Assembly (NCBI GenBank): GCA_025963265.1
Contig: JAOPUY010000241.1
Location: forward strand, 1-6,841
Length of the DNA: 6,841 bases
Origin: Frankiales bacterium
GTDB taxonomy: Bacteria > Actinomycetota > Actinomycetes > Mycobacteriales > Jatrophihabitantaceae
Reading direction: 5' to 3'
Numbering within the stretch: the first letter of the stretch is position 1; each line of letters opens with the position of its first letter. Of the stretch, positions 5,808 to 6,841 are shown piece after piece. The notes under the pieces were generated by a model. It saw nothing but the letters and a program-made list of their open reading frames with translations, did not search any database and was not told where the DNA came from. The position numbers were made by a program, and so were the translations under genes.

Positions 5808-5974
5808 CTATTTGCACGGGAGGTGAACAGCGGCGTGCTACATCTCTCACAGCCGGGTAACTGCGGTTGAACATCGGCCTGGCATGCTCGTCTCGTGTCA
5901 CACCCACACCAGAGCGTCCGAGCGGTCGGCGGCCTCGGCGCTCCACGGGATCACTCTGCGGACTGCGGCCACTC

Positions 5975-6841
5975 ATGACGATCATGCGACGACCGACGCG
6001 ACGCAGCCCCACCGCGTCCGTCCGGCAGTGGGCCGGGCGCAAGCTGATGACGACCTCGGTGGGCAAGCGCTCCGGCATCTTCGGCATCACGGTCATGCCG
6101 AAAAAGCTGACGATGCCGCTGCAGCGGGACGAACTCGACCCGCTGCCGGCGCTCACCGCGATGCGCAAGACCGAGCCGATGACCAAGCTGAGCCGGGTCT
6201 GGGGCATGAACGTGTGGCTCGTGACCGGCTACGAGCAGGCCCGAGTCGTCCTGAACGACACCACGTCCTACAGCACCGACATCCGGGCGCTGATCGGCGC
6301 CGGGGCCGAGCCCATCGGCGGCCTGGGCTTCACCGACCCGCCCGATCACACCCGGCTCCGCAAGATCCTCACCCCCGAGTTCACCATGCGCCGGCTGTCC
6401 GCCCTGCTGCCGCGGATCGAGCAGATCGTCGCCGACCGGCTGGACGCCCTGGAGGCCGGCGGCAACGTGGCCGATCTGGTGCCGGAATTCGCGTTCCCGA
6501 TCCCGTTCCTGATGATCTGCGACCTGCTCGGGCTGCCCGATGAGGAGCGCGAGCGCTTCCGCAGCCTCGGCCACGCGCGTTTCGACGTCAACGGCGGCGG
6601 GGCGGGCACCTTCGGCGCGGTCTCGCAGTCGCGCGAGTTCCTGCTCGAGGCGGTCCGCAAGCAGCGGGCCAACCCCGACCCCGATCCCCACGGCCTGATC
6701 GGCTCGATCCTGCGCGACCACGGCGCTGAGATCGACGACTTGGAGCTGGCCGGGCTGGCCGACGGGGTCTTCACCGGCGGCTACGAGACCTCAGCCAGCA
6801 TGCTCGCGCTGGGCACCCTCGCGCTGCTGCGCGACCCAGCC
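5975..6841 (+). CDS. Cytochrome P450, N-terminal 289 residues (runs off the window)
   Basis: The frame is open from 5861 to the window end and encodes a bacterial soluble-type P450. Visible landmarks are WLVTGYEQARVVLND (81-95), the B-B' helix region, the C-helix FTDPPDHTRLRKIL (119-132) with the haem-propionate HxxxR (H125, R129), FPIPFLMICDLLGLPDEER (174-192), and the I-helix GVFTGGYETSASML (264-277) with the oxygen-activating GGxET. The ExxR pair and the cysteine haem ligand lie beyond the edge. Such enzymes insert oxygen into hydrophobic substrates using electrons from a ferredoxin and reductase; the substrate is unknown. ATG 5975 is the first ATG in frame, but no Shine-Dalgarno sequence precedes it. 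ATG 5984 or ATG 6047 (residue 25) are alternatives. The first 32 residues hold nine Arg/Lys and no membrane helix. Confidence 0.93.
   Translation, partial: MTIMRRPTRRSPTASVRQWAGRKLMTTSVGKRSGIFGITVMPKKLTMPLQRDELDPLPALTAMRKTEPMTKLSRVWGMNVWLVTGYEQARVVLNDTTSYSTDIRALIGAGAEPIGGLGFTDPPDHTRLRKILTPEFTMRRLSALLPRIEQIVADRLDALEAGGNVADLVPEFAFPIPFLMICDLLGLPDEERERFRSLGHARFDVNGGGAGTFGAVSQSREFLLEAVRKQRANPDPDPHGLIGSILRDHGAEIDDLELAGLADGVFTGGYETSASMLALGTLALLRDPA

Larger units (their letters stand above)
5562..5974. other. Divergent intergenic region between nuclease-helicase and P450 genes
   Basis: These 413 bases separate two genes transcribed away from each other, so promoters for both must lie here unless the P450 start is misplaced. 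The left two thirds hold the dyad repeat array, a hairpin and a 13-bp direct repeat, described separately. The right part (about 5815-5974) has a GGGAGGTGA near 5818 followed by a very short reading frame, and no other structure I can see. I find no convincing -35/-10 pair on either strand. TTGCAC at 5812-5817 is a possible -35, but no good -10 follows at normal spacing. Confidence 0.7.

Noticed and set aside
5578..5874. 98-codon minus-strand frame from ATG 5874 to TAA 5578 reading through the repeats, giving repeated KIVHLD/KLVQMA/RFVQVD peptides just before the nuclease-helicase gene
   Set aside because: The repeated peptide follows from 51 and 42 being multiples of three. Differences between copies fall in first codon positions (for example NTC) as much as third, which points to DNA-level similarity. 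There is no good ribosome site and no recognisable domain.
5884..6543. Plus-strand 219-codon frame overlapping the P450 start
   Set aside because: It is a different frame from the P450 and is Arg/His/Ala/Pro-rich, typical of an out-of-frame reading of GC-rich coding sequence.
5951..6721. 256-codon minus-strand frame opposite the P450 gene
   Set aside because: The plus-strand frame has HxxxR and GGxET P450 motifs in the right order; the opposite frame is low-complexity and unrecognisable.

Overview
The window looks like chromosome of a high-GC actinobacterium. The coding strands are strongly GC-biased at third positions. A coenzyme F420-type luciferase-like oxidoreductase, a cytochrome P450 and CoA-thioester enzymes sit close together, which is typical of mycobacteria and related soil actinomycetes. 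No tRNA, rRNA, insertion sequence or clear phage gene is visible.

Layout from left to right: (1) positions 1-147, plus strand, the last 48 codons of an enoyl-CoA hydratase/isomerase-type protein. (2) Convergent with it, on the minus strand, a PaaI-like hotdog thioesterase (168-746) and an F420-dependent LLM-class oxidoreductase (746-1789). The two share one base in a TAGTG stop/start junction, so they are almost certainly co-transcribed, oxidoreductase first. (3) An 82-base gap, then a 1229-residue minus-strand protein (1872-5561). It joins an iron-sulfur Cas4/RecB-like nuclease, a DnaQ/RNase H-like exonuclease fold and an Upf1/Dna2-type SF1 helicase. (4) A divergent intergenic region of 413 bases (5562-5974). 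(5) On the plus strand, the first 289 codons of a cytochrome P450 (5975 to the window end). The haem-binding cysteine lies beyond the window.

The least explained part is the divergent intergenic region. It holds three copies of a 24-bp dyad-symmetric element (half-site consensus TGGACGATTTT) placed exactly 51 bp apart. A perfect 7-bp hairpin sits in one spacer, and a 13-bp direct repeat with a degenerate half-site follows the last copy. I do not recognise this as a named repeat family. It could be an operator array, a small dispersed repeat or structured RNA.

Functionally, the hydratase, thioesterase, LLM oxidoreductase and P450 fit oxidative breakdown or modification of a lipid, steroid or other hydrophobic carbon source through CoA esters. 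The large protein is a DNA/RNA-processing enzyme that need not share that pathway. All function assignments come from motifs read by eye, without database comparison.
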